The position numbers were made by a program, and so were the translations under genes. Of a stretch of 35,172 nt of DNA, positions 16,724 to 27,768 are shown piece after piece. The first letter of the stretch is position 1. Each line of letters begins with the position of its first letter. The DNA is taken from positions 5,510,488 to 5,545,659 of the forward strand of contig BFEA01000010.1 in assembly GCA_003427395.1 (NCBI GenBank). Reading direction: 5' to 3'. The notes under the pieces are model-generated. The model saw only the letters and a list, made by a program, of their open reading frames with translations, did not search any database and was not told the DNA's origin. This DNA is from Chara braunii (Eukaryota > Streptophyta > Charophyceae > Charales > Characeae).

Positions 16724-18722
16724 TCAAGATGTAAGGGCTGGTGTGTTCGAAGGAGTCAAAAGCAGAATCTCATATAGGAACAAAGTGTCCAAGTGTCTTG
16801 AAAGGGGGTCTGCAGCGGTCTTGATCAGGTCTTTGGAGTAGGTGGTAGAAGCGGTCTTCAGCGGCCGCGACAGGTAGAAGTCCAAGAAGCATAGTAGTAG
16901 TTCAGGTGTCAAAGTCCAAGTGCTAGGGTGTGCCCGGTACACGAACTGAATGAGGTCTGATCTGGAAGCAAGGAAGTTGCAGACTGATGCAGTGGGATGC
17001 TCGATCGACGGGATAGCAGACGTCGTCGGGAGGGGGGCAGGTGGAGTAGATTGTGTCACCCGGGGGTAGGCAGACGGATAGTCAATGCCAAGTGAGCCAC
17101 CAGTGGAGGAGAGATCGTCACCGATGGGATAGTCGGTAAACAAGTTGTCGATGCCTGGGGAGGATTGCAAGAGACAGGAGGACAGTGTTCAGGTGGGGGA
17201 GGGCCGGACTGTCGCTGTGGAGGAATAAGTGGGAGTAGAAGGGCCAGGTCCCGTGGAGCGAGGGGCCGGTTGAGTAAAGTGGCTAGCGTTGGGGCAGTTG
17301 GTCTGTTGATGACCTAACTAGCGGCAGCGAAAACACCCGTTGTGTTCCTGGAGGTATATGCGTTTTGCGGGTGTGAGTTTTTGGAGACGACAAGGTGGTG
17401 TGGCAGAAGGCGGTCGGGAGGCACAATCCTCCCGTTCCGTCCACATAAGGTGGGCGGTCTTGAGGTCCTCAATGGTGAATTGGGAGGGGTCGATAGAGGC
17501 AGTGTCGAAGTCATCATCGGAGGTGGGTGGAGTGGTGTCGTAATAGAAAAAGCGGGGGTGGGAGGGAGCGGGCGCGGACTGGTGATGGGGGTGGAGGAGT
17601 CGATCGCGGTGAAGCATGCGAGAGAGGAGGTCGGCAAGGGGCACGTCGGGTTCGTGGGCGGGTGCGATTGCAAGGTCTTTGTGGCATACTCGTTTGATGC
17701 GGGAAATGAACGCAAAGTCGGGAATGATGGTGGTGGGGAGGTGGTGGCGGAGGGAGCGGATATATCGGACGAAGCGGTCCATGGGACCGGTCTGGCGAAG
17801 GTGGCAAAATTGTTCAAGGTAGCAGTGAGAAGGTTGACCCATTGGAGGAAGGAGTGACGTGGTCCTCCGATAGCTCGGCGGTTGCTGACCTCAGCCATCC
17901 ACCATTTGGCGGCATTATCGAGGAGGCTCGTGGGGGAGGCCGGAGAAGGACATAATGTCGCCGGATCAGAAGGAACGGGGGATTTCCCTGTAGCAGGGAA
18001 CTCTCTGGGCAAGGGTGTTGAAGCTGAGGTTATCGGGGGTGGTGTCGTAGCAGGCGTAGTCGAGTTGGTTGTTGTCCTCAAGGAGGTAGTTGGGGGAAAG
18101 TTTTGGCATTGCGGGGTAAACCCCGGAGGTGACTTGGGAATAGGTAGGACGGATGGTGGGAATAGTGGAGATTGTCATGATGGGTTGGGGAAGGGTATGA
18201 GAGTGGGGGGGGGGAAGAGGGGTGACGTGGATGGGCGCGGAATGAGGCGGTGTCTTGGATGCACGGGATGAGGGGGGGGGAAGGGTGGAGGAGGCAGAGG
18301 TGGTGGATGTGGTGGTAGAGGTAGTAGGAGTGGAGAAGGTTGGCAAAGGGGGTGTGACTGAACGCGGCTGTGGATGTGGGGGTGCTGGTGGTGACTACCT
18401 GGATGGAGGGGGTAGTGGTTTGGGACTCGAGGGAGGTGGATGTGGGCACGGTCGTAGAGGTGGGTGTCGCGGTCGTGACCACAGTGATTGTCGGGGTTTG
18501 ATGCTCAATAGAGGTCACACGATTGGATAGGCCAGAGATATTGTCTTCGATTTTGGTGATGGGCGCGCGGATGTCCGTTTGGAAAGAGGACATCATGCGA
18601 ATGAGGGTGGCGATATCGGTGGCAACGGGCTCGGATCTTTGTTCGCCCGTAAGTTCACGAGCGAGGTTGTCAACAGACTGGGTGTTAACGGCGGTCATAT
18701 CGATGCTGGAGGATTGGGCCAT
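16724..18722 (-). pseudogene. Ty3/Gypsy-type gag, broken
   Basis: Gag packages the element RNA into particles. The frame starts at ATG 18722 with a helical N-terminal part (codons 1-75), followed by a Thr/Ser/Pro-rich linker. The Retrotrans_gag core is recognised by LLDNAAKWWMAEV near 17960 and the following W...F...F pattern with MDRFVRYIRSLRHHLP near 17780. A CCHC zinc knuckle follows at about 17290-17332, with Cys-Phe-Arg-Cys, then His and Cys at CX2CX4HX4C spacing. One residue of that spacer is an in-frame TAG (17318-17320), and a TGA lies at 17189-17191. Frame changes occur near 18340, 17990 and 17810. After the knuckle a 150-codon extension runs to 16724 without any protease DTG motif. 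Three shifts and two stops make it inactive. Confidence 0.85.
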
Positions 18723-18872
18723 GTTGGGGGGAAATGGAGTGAATGTGGTGGCTGAGGCGATGGCTGCGGAGGAGGTGGAGGCAGACGTGGCGGCAGCGGC
18801 GACAGCGGCGGCGGCGCGTTGGGAGGTCTTGGTTTGGCGTGGTGGCGTGTGGAGATGTAGGTGTGGCAGGGG

Positions 18873-18873
18873 N
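18873..18873. other. Single ambiguous base in a G run
   Basis: One N inside GGGGNGGGGG just upstream of the gag start. Probably an unresolved homopolymer length. Confidence 0.9.
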
Positions 18874-18879
18874 GGGGGT

Positions 18880-20118
18880 GGGGAGGGTATTTACAACATT
18901 AATTGATTTATTCAAAAATAAGTATAGGTATTTGTCAAAACAATAAATGAATCAAATGAGAATTAACTCAAAATAAATTATTCCGATTTGGAGTAATTTA
19001 TTCGAGATTAATTCAAAAATTCGGAAAGGATCTCCCAGGAAAAAAATTAGAAACACGAAATTTTCAGGAATGAAATAAATGCTGAAAATAACGAAAAAAA
19101 TAATTAATTTTGAACAAATAAATTATGGTTAAATTTATTCGAAATGAATTTTGGGATATGAAAAGCGTGAAATTTCAAAAGGAATTAAATAGTCCCAAAG
19201 TTTGAGAATTTTAAAAGAAAATTTATTAAAATATACGAGAAAAGGAATTAAGTAAAAATATTTTTGAATTTAAAAAGAAAAAGAAATATATAAAAATAAT
19301 TTACTTAATTGAAGTTAATTCTAACGTATTTTCAAAATTTTTGAAAAAGAATGAATGAAAAGCAGTTTCGAATTTCAAAGGAATAGCGAAAAAAAATTAA
19401 TTAATTCTACGTATTACGAATTACGAAAAGAAAAAAAAATATCGAAAAAGAATTTAATTATTTTTAAATATTTTTAAAATACAAAAAAAAAGAAAAATAG
19501 TTAATTAAAATTATTTTTGAATTCCGAAGAAGAAATGTCAAGAAAGAATGATTAATCCTACGTATTTTTGAAAATTTTAAAAAAGAAAATATTTTTGAAA
19601 AAGAAATGTCGAGAAAGATCGGGGTCGGGGCGAGGAAGGGGAAACGTGCAGGGGGAGACTAGTGGATAGCGGGGGGGGAAAGGGACGGGGAGATCGGGGT
19701 CGGGGCAGGGAAAGATCGTCGAGGGTCGGGGGGGAGAAGGAAATCAGAAGAGGAAGATAAGGAGAAGAAGAAGAAAAGAAAGAAGAAGAAGAAGAAGAAG
19801 AAAAGAATAATAAAAGACAAAAAAGAAAATTATTGTCGATTACTTATCTGCGCGGAGGTAGCAACGACGATGACGAGGATGGCATAGCGTGGCGACGAGG
19901 ACGACGGACACGGCGATGGCAACAAGGCACGACGACGATGATCACGATGGCGACGATGACAACGTGGCACTGCGATGACGATTGAGACGATGGCGATGAT
20001 GACGTGGCACGACGGTGATGATCACCACGATGACGTGGCACTATGACGACGATCACGACAATGATGCTGATTATGGCCAAGTGGTGACGACGAAGCAGGG
20101 TGGGTCGGGCGGGTACGA
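18880..20118 (-). other. Retrotransposon leader region, untranslated
   Basis: About 1.24 kb between the primer-binding site and gag. Three sectors are visible. 18895-19615 is AT-rich with recurring AATTAATT and GAAAAAGAAA words. 19617-19803 is purine-rich on +, with GATCGGGGTCGGGGC twice 74 bp apart and a (GAA)n tract. 19860-20090 is a degenerate repeat of GACGATGACG and GACGTGGCAC words. A long leader of this kind fits a non-autonomous element. No open frame with family features. Confidence 0.6.
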
Positions 20119-20121
20119 ACC

Positions 20122-20133
20122 GCTCCGATACCA
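20122..20133 (-). promoter_or_regulatory. Primer-binding site, initiator-Met tRNA type
   Basis: One base inside the 5' LTR the minus strand reads TGGTATCGGAGC. The standard plant site complementary to the 3' end of initiator-Met tRNA is TGGTATCAGAGC, so there is one difference. Position and match together fix the element's orientation. Confidence 0.9.
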
Positions 20134-20134
20134 G

Positions 20135-20617
20135 TGTGACAAGTGTGAGGCTGAGGGAAAACGGGAAGAGCCGAGGGGGAGGGGAGAGAGAGGGAGAGAG
20201 TGAGAGCACACACACACACTCACTCACTCGACATGACCGAGGGTCGGACGCAGACACAGTGGCAAGGATACAAAGTCGAAGTCTTGGATTCCGAATGCCG
20301 AAACAGGCGCAAGTTACACTGAGTACGACCACAACAGCTGAAAACTGGTACTCGACTGGTCCCCGTACCGTACGGGTAGCCAGTATAAGTACGTGTGACA
20401 CGTACGGTACCAGGGCCATTTCTGCAAAGGCACCGAGGGCAGAACTGAAAAATGCGGTATTTGAAAGTGGCCCCCGAATTGCAGCATGGTTCCAGTTGTC
20501 CAAAATCCTACAGTACCGAAGGAGGGGTTTGGAAAAAAGGTGCCAGGCTGAAAACGGGATGCAGCTGAAACAACAAAAAGATAGACCAGGGATCGAGCCC
20601 TGGCGGAGTCCGTAACA
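20135..20617 (-). repeat. 5' LTR, 483 bp
   Basis: Same length as the LTR at 15682-16164 and about 90% identical by eye, with no net indel. On the minus strand it precedes the primer-binding site and should hold the promoter. The CCGTACCGTACGG / CGTACGGTACC inverted repeat is partly kept (about 20363-20412). Confidence 0.93.
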
Positions 20618-23600
20618 AGCCTCGTCTCCTCCAAAATCATATTAAATCAAACCCCTCTCATAAACATACCCAAAATACGCCTTGCTCACTACCCCTTTTA
20701 TATCCTTACTTCTAAGTTAGATCCACACGCAACTATATGAAATGGTGCTAGCTTGTTTTGTTGTCTACCGCAGCCCGATCGGCGCTACCGGACTTGCACG
20801 CAATTGCTTGTTGCATATTCCTAAAGCCACAGAGCACTCGATCTGCAATGATCCCACCTTATTCTCTTCTCCTCTAACATAGGGGTTCTTCTTCTTACCC
20901 GTGCATACGACTTGACACTCCATAACTAAACGAGGGTGATCTTACATCTAACGCACACGAAGGCAGAAGTGTCGCGAACGCTAATTATTGCAGGAGTTGT
21001 TTACTACAAGACAATCAAGAGGCAATGGTTACACCCGGGGATGCCACATCCTCTCAAACGTTTTATCTTCAGGTAAGATGATAACTATCAAAGACTGTCA
21101 TTAATGTCGTACACCCTAACACAACACCCTTCTATGATAATGTCTAATGGAAGATTATAATCTGACCCTCTGATGAGCTGCTATGGGTGCTAGGCAGCGA
21201 AAAACTCGCTTAAGGGTGTGCACACCCCTATGACAATCTTCAACAACCATCTCTAACCTCAGGCTAACTTATAATCTTCTCCCCCCTCGTTAATTCGTCA
21301 AAACTAAAATGCATCCTCATGTTATAGGGTTCATGGTTAAGTTAAAATTCTTCTCTTAACCCAACCGATGTTAATCGTGTTGTTAACTTGACGTTACTTT
21401 ACGATTGGACAGATACATGGTCTGGTTCCTCATTGTATATGGTGTAGCCATATTCTACGCACCCACTACACACACTCTCAGATGTTGCATCCTTTTGCTA
21501 AGCTGGGGTCGATGCCCCTGCTGACAAACCTTTTATCCGATCCAAAGTAATTTCATGCGATCCTTATCTATCTGCAAACTAGCATACTAACCGTACCGTA
21601 CCATTTCCAACCCCCACCCCCACCACCCTCCCCCGCCCATCCACCCCCTACCTAAACATCACAAACGACTATGGCTTTGATACATACATGTTGCTACATA
21701 CAAGTTCGTAATACTACCACACATAATTCACGTATATGTATTACGTAATAAGTACCACGATATACTCATAGATCCCGCATGCATACCTCGATTGCCGCAT
21801 CAACAAATCATGTCTGACTGAGCACATGATCGCTAATCAACCTTAAACATATTCACCTACAAAATCTCCTCGTAAATACTCTTTGTAAATACAGTATTAC
21901 TGATCTATACCATGTTGCATATTCGTAACCATGTAGAAAATATATGATAAACTGATCACATAAATCTCGTCTGTACTTATATCTCCCTAAAATACTGAAT
22001 ATCTAACACACGGCCGTTTTGTAAAAATCATTGATACTAAGCATACTAATTTTGTATACTCTGTTTTTTTTATGATGGCGGCAAATCGCCGTGTCATTCA
22101 TCCTCTAAATATATCACTCATGTTGCCTCCGCAATCCAAATTCAAATTTGTACATTTACGACCTCCACTTATAAAGAATCCTGGTTAATCAACCTAGGTA
22201 AAAAAGTTGACGCAGTATACCTTACGATACGATTTATGCCTCTTGTAGAAAGTCCTACATCATATATACATAGGATAAAGTATTTCACTTTGTTCTAACT
22301 AATTAATATCCACCTACCCTAATCTGCCCTATTCTTTGTTTTTCCTCATATGGCCTTAATATGACCCCATAGCCTGAATAGTGCAACATACTCAAAAACT
22401 CTGCGAACGTTCTCCTACAGAAAGTCTCATATACACATGATAAACGTATGTCACTTTAACCTGATTGGTTACATATTCAACACTTATTACATCCTAATCA
22501 GCCCTAAACTTAACACCTATTTTTTATTTTCCTGCCCTGTACAGATCCTTAGTTAACAAGAAAACCCGCATTACCAGTCGACCGCCAACACACTCAATTC
22601 CCCTTCACTATAATTCCAACCATCTTCTGGCTTCAAACTTTTGTGGTGTTATGCATATCTGAAGTCATTCTTCTTTAATTTTTTTCCACTTTTGCGAAGA
22701 ATGACACGCATCTTCCCTACTTATGCTACACCTTGCCAAGTACTATACTTACCTTATGAACTACGTGTAAGAAACCCCGATTATAGAAGTAGACACTGAT
22801 GATTTGATGCTTGCTGGTTTTTGTTACTATAATATATGAATATTTGAGTACCTTGAAAAAATTCAATACTTCTAATGATCGATACACAAATAATCTTTGA
22901 AAAATAAAATAAAGTTTCGAGACATACATATGATATTGATTTATACATGGATATGCTGGCTATTTATTACCCTATATGTACGCCACAAACTCACAAAAAA
23001 AACATATCGTGACAAAACGAAACACAATTTCTAGTTCTAACCACGTGACCAATGATAAGTTGCTTACCGTCCTAACATAAATTGTAATATTACATACCTC
23101 ATGGTATCAAACACATTTGAAATAGTGATCGATATTCATTCGTTCCCTGTACTTTGTGTAGATAAACTATATTTTTACGGAATTAGGTGCGCTGCTCTGC
23201 GCCTCTGTTTTGAGTTGATAGACCTAATTAGGATCGTTTTTTTGTTATACTAAAAAAATACTAATACGATATTATCGCACAAATGTCTCTACTCCTTGGA
23301 TAATAAGAGATAATGACTGAATTAGATACTTCGTACTATAATGTCTACGTTCCTATCATCAGGATCGTATCGTTTTGCGAAGATTTTATTATGATTCTTT
23401 TGTCTTTGTTTATGCAATTTTAGTACACAAAAGTTAAATCCTTCGGTGGTCGGGCGAAACTAATTAAATTTACCTTACTTGTCTATCACCACTGTAGAAA
23501 TAAATGAAATAATTATAATAACTCATAAAACATTCATAGCGGCATAGCCTTGTTCTCGTAGTTTCTCAACATGTAATCGATACAAACTGATCCTACAAGT

Positions 23601-24466
23601 CATTTTTTCAACACCCCCAAAACCACCATGATAAGTTAATTATGTCTTTGTATTTGATAATTAACACAAAAATATTGCAATATCCGGAAGGGTAGTGGCT
23701 CCACTCATTCGCTTGTTCTCTACAGATAAGCAAATAAACAACTAATGATCGACTGACATGTACTAAGATGCATCTAAACCCTTCTATGGGGAAAGCTATG
23801 AGAAGAAAATGTTAGGATCATTTAATACTTCGACCTTATTATTATCACTATCTATGTTGGAGTGAATTATTGTTTTTACATATGGTCACTCTAACCCGCA
23901 TAAATATACGATGTATAATCATAAGCTTATAAAGAAAACCAGACTACGACTCTCATTCGTCGACCTATTGCATTTGAGCTTTTGATCTGCAAATAAGATA
24001 CGTCGATCATACACTTTCTTCAAAACCACCATAATAAGTTTATTATTCCTTTGTATTGCCGCTTTCTATAGATTAGCGAATAAACACTAATCATCAACTG
24101 ATATGTCCCAAAATCATCTGATCCTTACCGCGTTGGTAGGTTCCTCATCTGACTACGATCCTCTTATGAAAGTTAGATGCTATGATTTTTTAATACGAGC
24201 TCGCTTTCATCAACTATAATAGATTTTATAAACAGTTGTTTCTCGATACTAACCGAATTTTATAGTCAAAGATTTTCGTTTTGAATCAATGCATTAATAC
24301 CCTAACTACACTATTCGAATACATCAATATTATTAAACACATGTGTATATCTCATAATGTCAATATTCACATATACTTATGTTTACGATGTATTATCTGA
24401 TGCTATTATTGTCACAAAAGTATAACGCGAGCCCTCAATAAAACGTATCATGACATGATGAAATAT
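20618..24466. repeat. Large duplication, copy 1, second block
   Basis: Continues the match with copy 2 (about 30792-34775). Shared anchors include CTAATTATTGCAGGAG (20979/31121), TGACCCTCTGATGAGCTGCTATGG (21163/31303; longer than shown in places), ATCGATATTCATTCG (23132/34062) and GATACGTCGATC. A tandem of about 185 bp is visible (22239 vs 22424). No gene, tRNA or long open frame. Copy 2 lacks about 620 bp corresponding to 23370-23985. Confidence 0.8.
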
Positions 24467-24805
24467 ATATATATATGCTCAACTTCATCAACGTGGCGAG
24501 CCTTGTACGTTAGAGGCATGGTGAAGGAGACGTTAAGAAGACTGAAAATTTGAATTATTTCAATGTGTCTTTGTTTTTTATTTTTATACTTTGATTCAAT
24601 TTTATTTTTTTTTGTAAAACACTAAAAGAAATAATAATACTTTAAAATAAAGAATAAGAGGTCACTTTTTTCTATCATTCTGGTTAGTTTGTCTCTTTGT
24701 CTGTCTGTCCTTTCATTTTTTGTTTCTTTGCTCATCTTATTTCTTCTTGTACTTCACGTGCTTACGCTCTTAGTCAATAGTTCTGTGACAATATATATAT
24801 ATATA
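24467..24805. other. Copy-1-specific non-coding stretch ending in (TA)n
   Basis: Absent from copy 2, where the text runs directly from ATCATGACATG to TGCTTACC. AT-rich with a CTGTCTGTC tract. It ends in the TA repeat into which the next element inserted. No gene. Confidence 0.5.
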
Positions 24806-25891
24806 TAGGGTTACCAGCCCGTACGTACGGAGGTCCCCAGGCAGACCTCCGTACGTACGGGCGTTCGGGGTCCCGTACGGGGTCCAAACCCGACGGTGTT
24901 TGGCCCCCGCCAAAAATTATTTCGGCGGATCTTTCTCATTCCCCGCCTTCTCCTTCCTTCTTCGATCTTTCTCGTCTCCTTCTCTCTCCCTCTTTCTCTC
25001 GTAGTTTGCAAATGCAGTAAAGGCAGATCGAGAGGGTGGGGCGGATGGTGGTCTGAAAAGAGGAAGAAGAATGACTATCCTTTACCGCTGTGAGCCAGGT
25101 ACTAACCTGGCTTAGTTGGTGATTGCTGCAGGTACCTCGAAGACGAAGCTAGAGCAGACGGCGTTATGGGTAAGTACTCCTAACCTCCGTACAATCTCTC
25201 TTCCTCTCTCTTTCTCTCTTTTCTACTTCTCTTTCCTTACCATATCCTGGTAATTATGCTCGCTGCAGTCCGCAACGCAATCTGACGCGATGTGCAACAT
25301 ATTGTGACTTAGCGTGAGGAGCGAAAATGACACTTTTTGGCTCAGCGGAATAAGAATAAAAAATCTCCAAGGATGGCAGTGTCAAAACGTGCTTGCTCAC
25401 GTTTTTTTTCATTTTTTACTTTTTGTTTTCACTTTAGTTCGGGGTCTAAATAATTTTATTATTTTTTGAAACTTTTTGAGTGTGTTTTGCATTATGTGAA
25501 GTAAATATATGTAAATTTTCAGGGCATTTAGCTATTCAAAAAAAAAAAAAAAAAAAATCGCCAAAGATGGCGGTGTCGAAAACGTGCTAGCAAACTCGCT
25601 AAATTTAATTTAATTTAATTTTATTGTTATTTTTATTATTAGTATTTTTTTTTGTATTTTATTTGTATTTCAAATTTGGCAAGGAATTTGGATGTAATTC
25701 TCAGGCAAATCTTATTTAGTTTATTTTTCTTCATAACATATCTTTTTTTCAGATTTGTTTGATTTTTTTTTTTTTTTTTTTTTTTTTTTGTCCACGTTCG
25801 GTTTGAACGGCCGAACGCATCCCCAAGGGGTCCCATACGTTCGGGCGTTCGGGTTCGGGCGTTCGGCCCTTTCTGAACGCCAGTTACCCTA
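24806..25891 (+). mobile_element. hAT-like non-autonomous element, copy C, with inserted gene-like fragment
   Basis: Termini TAGGGTTACCAG and CCAGTTACCCTA are inverted repeats with a mismatch, and TATATATA lies on both sides (24798-24805 and 25892-25899), consistent with an 8-bp duplication inside a TA repeat. The order matches copy D at 27020: a perfect 19-bp hairpin (24817-24835 with 24844-24862), the GGTCCAAACCCGACGG segment, two CCAAAGATGGCG-type modules (25365 and 25560), the 74-nt core (25679-25752, beginning GC instead of GT), a T run, and the CCGAACGCATCCCCAAGGGG segment. About 377 bp of unrelated sequence (24926-25302) replaces roughly 70 bp of the element. No transposase. Confidence 0.85.
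24926..25302 (+). other. Foreign fragment inside copy C with exon/intron-like signals
   Basis: Absent from copies A, B and D. It has CT-rich tracts, a branch-site consensus TACTAAC (25100-25106) followed by TTGCTGCAG ending at 25131, a 38-nt exon-like piece (25132-25169) ending in an ATG context, a donor GTAAGT at 25170, a second polypyrimidine tract and an acceptor CTGCAG ending at 25268. The inferred intron 25170-25268 is 99 nt. This is what a captured piece of a spliced host gene, such as a 5' region, would look like. I do not recognise the gene. Confidence 0.55.
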
Positions 25892-25925
25892 TATATATAT
25901 ATTCTTTTTTTTTAATATATCTTCT

Positions 25926-26320
25926 TATGCTTACCTTGATTGCGGCATTTTCTAATAGTAAGCATCTCACCGGCCCGACAATAACTATGTCGGTATTATG
26001 ACACACTCGTATATACCCCACGATATCAAATATATCAACCTACGTTCACTCGCTTGCGTCATGTTTTGTATAGAATCTAACCCAGCCCAATGAATCGCGA
26101 TCGTTCCACACAACATTATGGTCCTTCTCGGGATACGAGGAGAGACTCACTTAGTGGGTAATGACTCATCTATATAACTCTAAATAATAACACCTTCCCG
26201 ACTAACATATAAACAATATTCAATGCTCAAGTATGTGTAAGCCACCAGCTGGACTGCTTCGGATATGATACTTTTGCTCATAGACACAGGATAAAAAACC
26301 TTAGTATATATATATATACA
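25926..26320. repeat. Large duplication, copy 1, third block
   Basis: Matches 34777-35160 with anchors TGCTTACC, TAAGCATCTCACCGGC, CGTTCCACACAACATTATGGTCC and GATACTTTTGCTCA. It shows that copy 2 is collinear with copy 1 up to the window end. Confidence 0.75.
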
Positions 26321-27011
26321 ATATTTTAATTAAAATAGAACAAAATATTATCAATCACTATAACATCCCACTGTCTATATGGATACTTCTAACACTGGGA
26401 TACACATAAACAAACTTCTAACACAATTTTTTGTCGTTCTCTTCCGAGAATGAAAACAACAAATGTACGGACACTAAAATCAGACCATATGTGAAATGGA
26501 AATTGTTAATACGCCTACATATGGAGCCCAAACATCAAATGATAAGAGCATGTAAACCAAACAAGTTTCCACTTATATCTGGAAGAAAACACATTCGAAA
26601 GATATCTGAACAACCATATACACGATAACAAAAGTTGAACAACCCCATTCACCAATTAAGACCGTACAATTATACCCATAACCTCGAAAATACTTGAAGT
26701 TCCCTCACACCAAAGCCTAAGAAAAAAAGGAACGTAAAAACACCTACCACACCCTACGCATACTTGAATTTTTCCTAAAAACAGACACGACAACCTCACG
26801 AATGGCCTAACCATAAGAACATCAATCATACGAAGCGATTAGCCGAGAAAAACTACCTAAAACAAACTTGAAATACCATACAAATGTATCGATACTTACA
26901 AAACTATAAAATATGATTAAAAAAAAAAACTCAATTTTCCGATAACACGTTTCATTCAAGCTGAATCCAATAGACCGATCCATCAACCTGCTAATCCCTC
27001 AAATCATTACA
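26321..27011. other. No gene visible
   Basis: AT-rich, many ACACATA and AAACAA words, one 65-codon chance frame at 26431-26628 without family features. It probably continues the large repeat beyond the part of copy 2 inside this window. Confidence 0.4.
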
Positions 27012-27019
27012 ATCATGAC

Positions 27020-27760
27020 CAGGGTCACCAGCCTGTACGTACGGAGGTCCCCGGGCAGACCTCCGTACGTACGGGCGTTCGGGGTCCCGTACGGGGTCCG
27101 AACCCGATGGTGTTCGGTCCCCGCCAAAAATTATTTCGGGGTCTAAAAATATTTTTTTTTTTCTGAATTTTGTTTTGTGAGTGCTCTATTTCGTGAGGTA
27201 CATGCCTATACATTTTCAAGTCATTTGGCTAATCCAAATAGGAATTAAAAATCTCCAAAGATGGCGGTGTCAAAACGTGCTCACCCACTCATTTTTTCAC
27301 TTTTTACTTTCTTTCACTTTAGTTTGAGGTCTAAACAATTTTATTATATTTTGAAATGTTTTTAGTGGGTTTTGTATTCTGTGAAGTACACATCTGTAAA
27401 TTTTCAGGGAATTTATCTATGTCAAAAAAAAATGAAAAATCGCCAAAGATGGCGGTGTCGAAAACATGCTTACACACTCACTAAATTTAATTCTCTTTTT
27501 ATTTTTATTATTAGTATTTATTTTACGTATTTTATTTTTATTTCAAATTTGGTAAGGAATTCGGATGTAATGCTCAGGGAAATCTTGTTTAATTTATTGT
27601 TCTCCATAACATATCTCTTTTTCAGATTTGTTTGATGAACTTTGTGGTTTTTTTTTGGGTCCGCGTTCGGCCCGAGCCGCCGAACGCATCCCCAAGGGGT
27701 CCCATAGTTTCGGCCGTTCGGGTTCGGGCGTTCGGCCCGTCCCGAACACCGGTTATCCTG
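27020..27760 (+). mobile_element. hAT-like non-autonomous element, copy D, complete with 8-bp TSD
   Basis: The clearest member. ATCATGAC stands immediately before (27012-27019) and after (27761-27768) the element, in unique sequence. Termini are CAGGGTCACCAG and CCGGTTATCCTG, inverted with a few mismatches. CAGGG-type ends with 8-bp duplications are the signature of the hAT superfamily. Inside, in order: a 19-bp hairpin (27031-27049 with 27058-27076, one G-T pair), two CCAAAGATGGCGG modules (27256 and 27446), the 74-nt core (27552-27625) starting GTAAGG and ending CAG, a short T run, and the GCCGAACGCATCCCCAAGGGG-type segment. At 741 bp with no transposase it depends on enzymes supplied in trans. 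Confidence 0.92.
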
Positions 27761-27768
27761 ATCATGAC

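Larger units (their letters stand above)
15682..20617 (-). mobile_element. LTR retrotransposon, gag-only (TR-GAG-like), 4936 bp
   Basis: Two 483-bp direct repeats with TG...CA ends bound the element. A primer-binding site and a polypurine tract sit at the expected inner edges on the minus strand. AGCCC before and AGCCT after could be a 5-bp target-site duplication with one change. The inside holds a broken gag at 18722-16724 and a 1.4-kb leader, and I find no protease, reverse transcriptase, RNase H or integrase. It therefore resembles non-autonomous terminal-repeat retrotransposons with a GAG domain. The paralogous locus at 30771-30810 lacks it and shows the empty site. The LTRs differ at about 46 of 483 positions by my count, so the insertion is not recent. 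Confidence 0.92.

Noticed and set aside
17342-18271. Plus-strand Gly-rich frames opposite gag
   Set aside because: They are antisense shadows of the C-rich minus-strand gag; the minus frame has the W..W core and zinc knuckle.
22694-22711. Second U6-like word AAGAATGACACGCAT
   Set aside because: Only about 15 bases match U6, the flanks do not, and copy 2 has changed it. Chance or a very old fragment; not enough to annotate.
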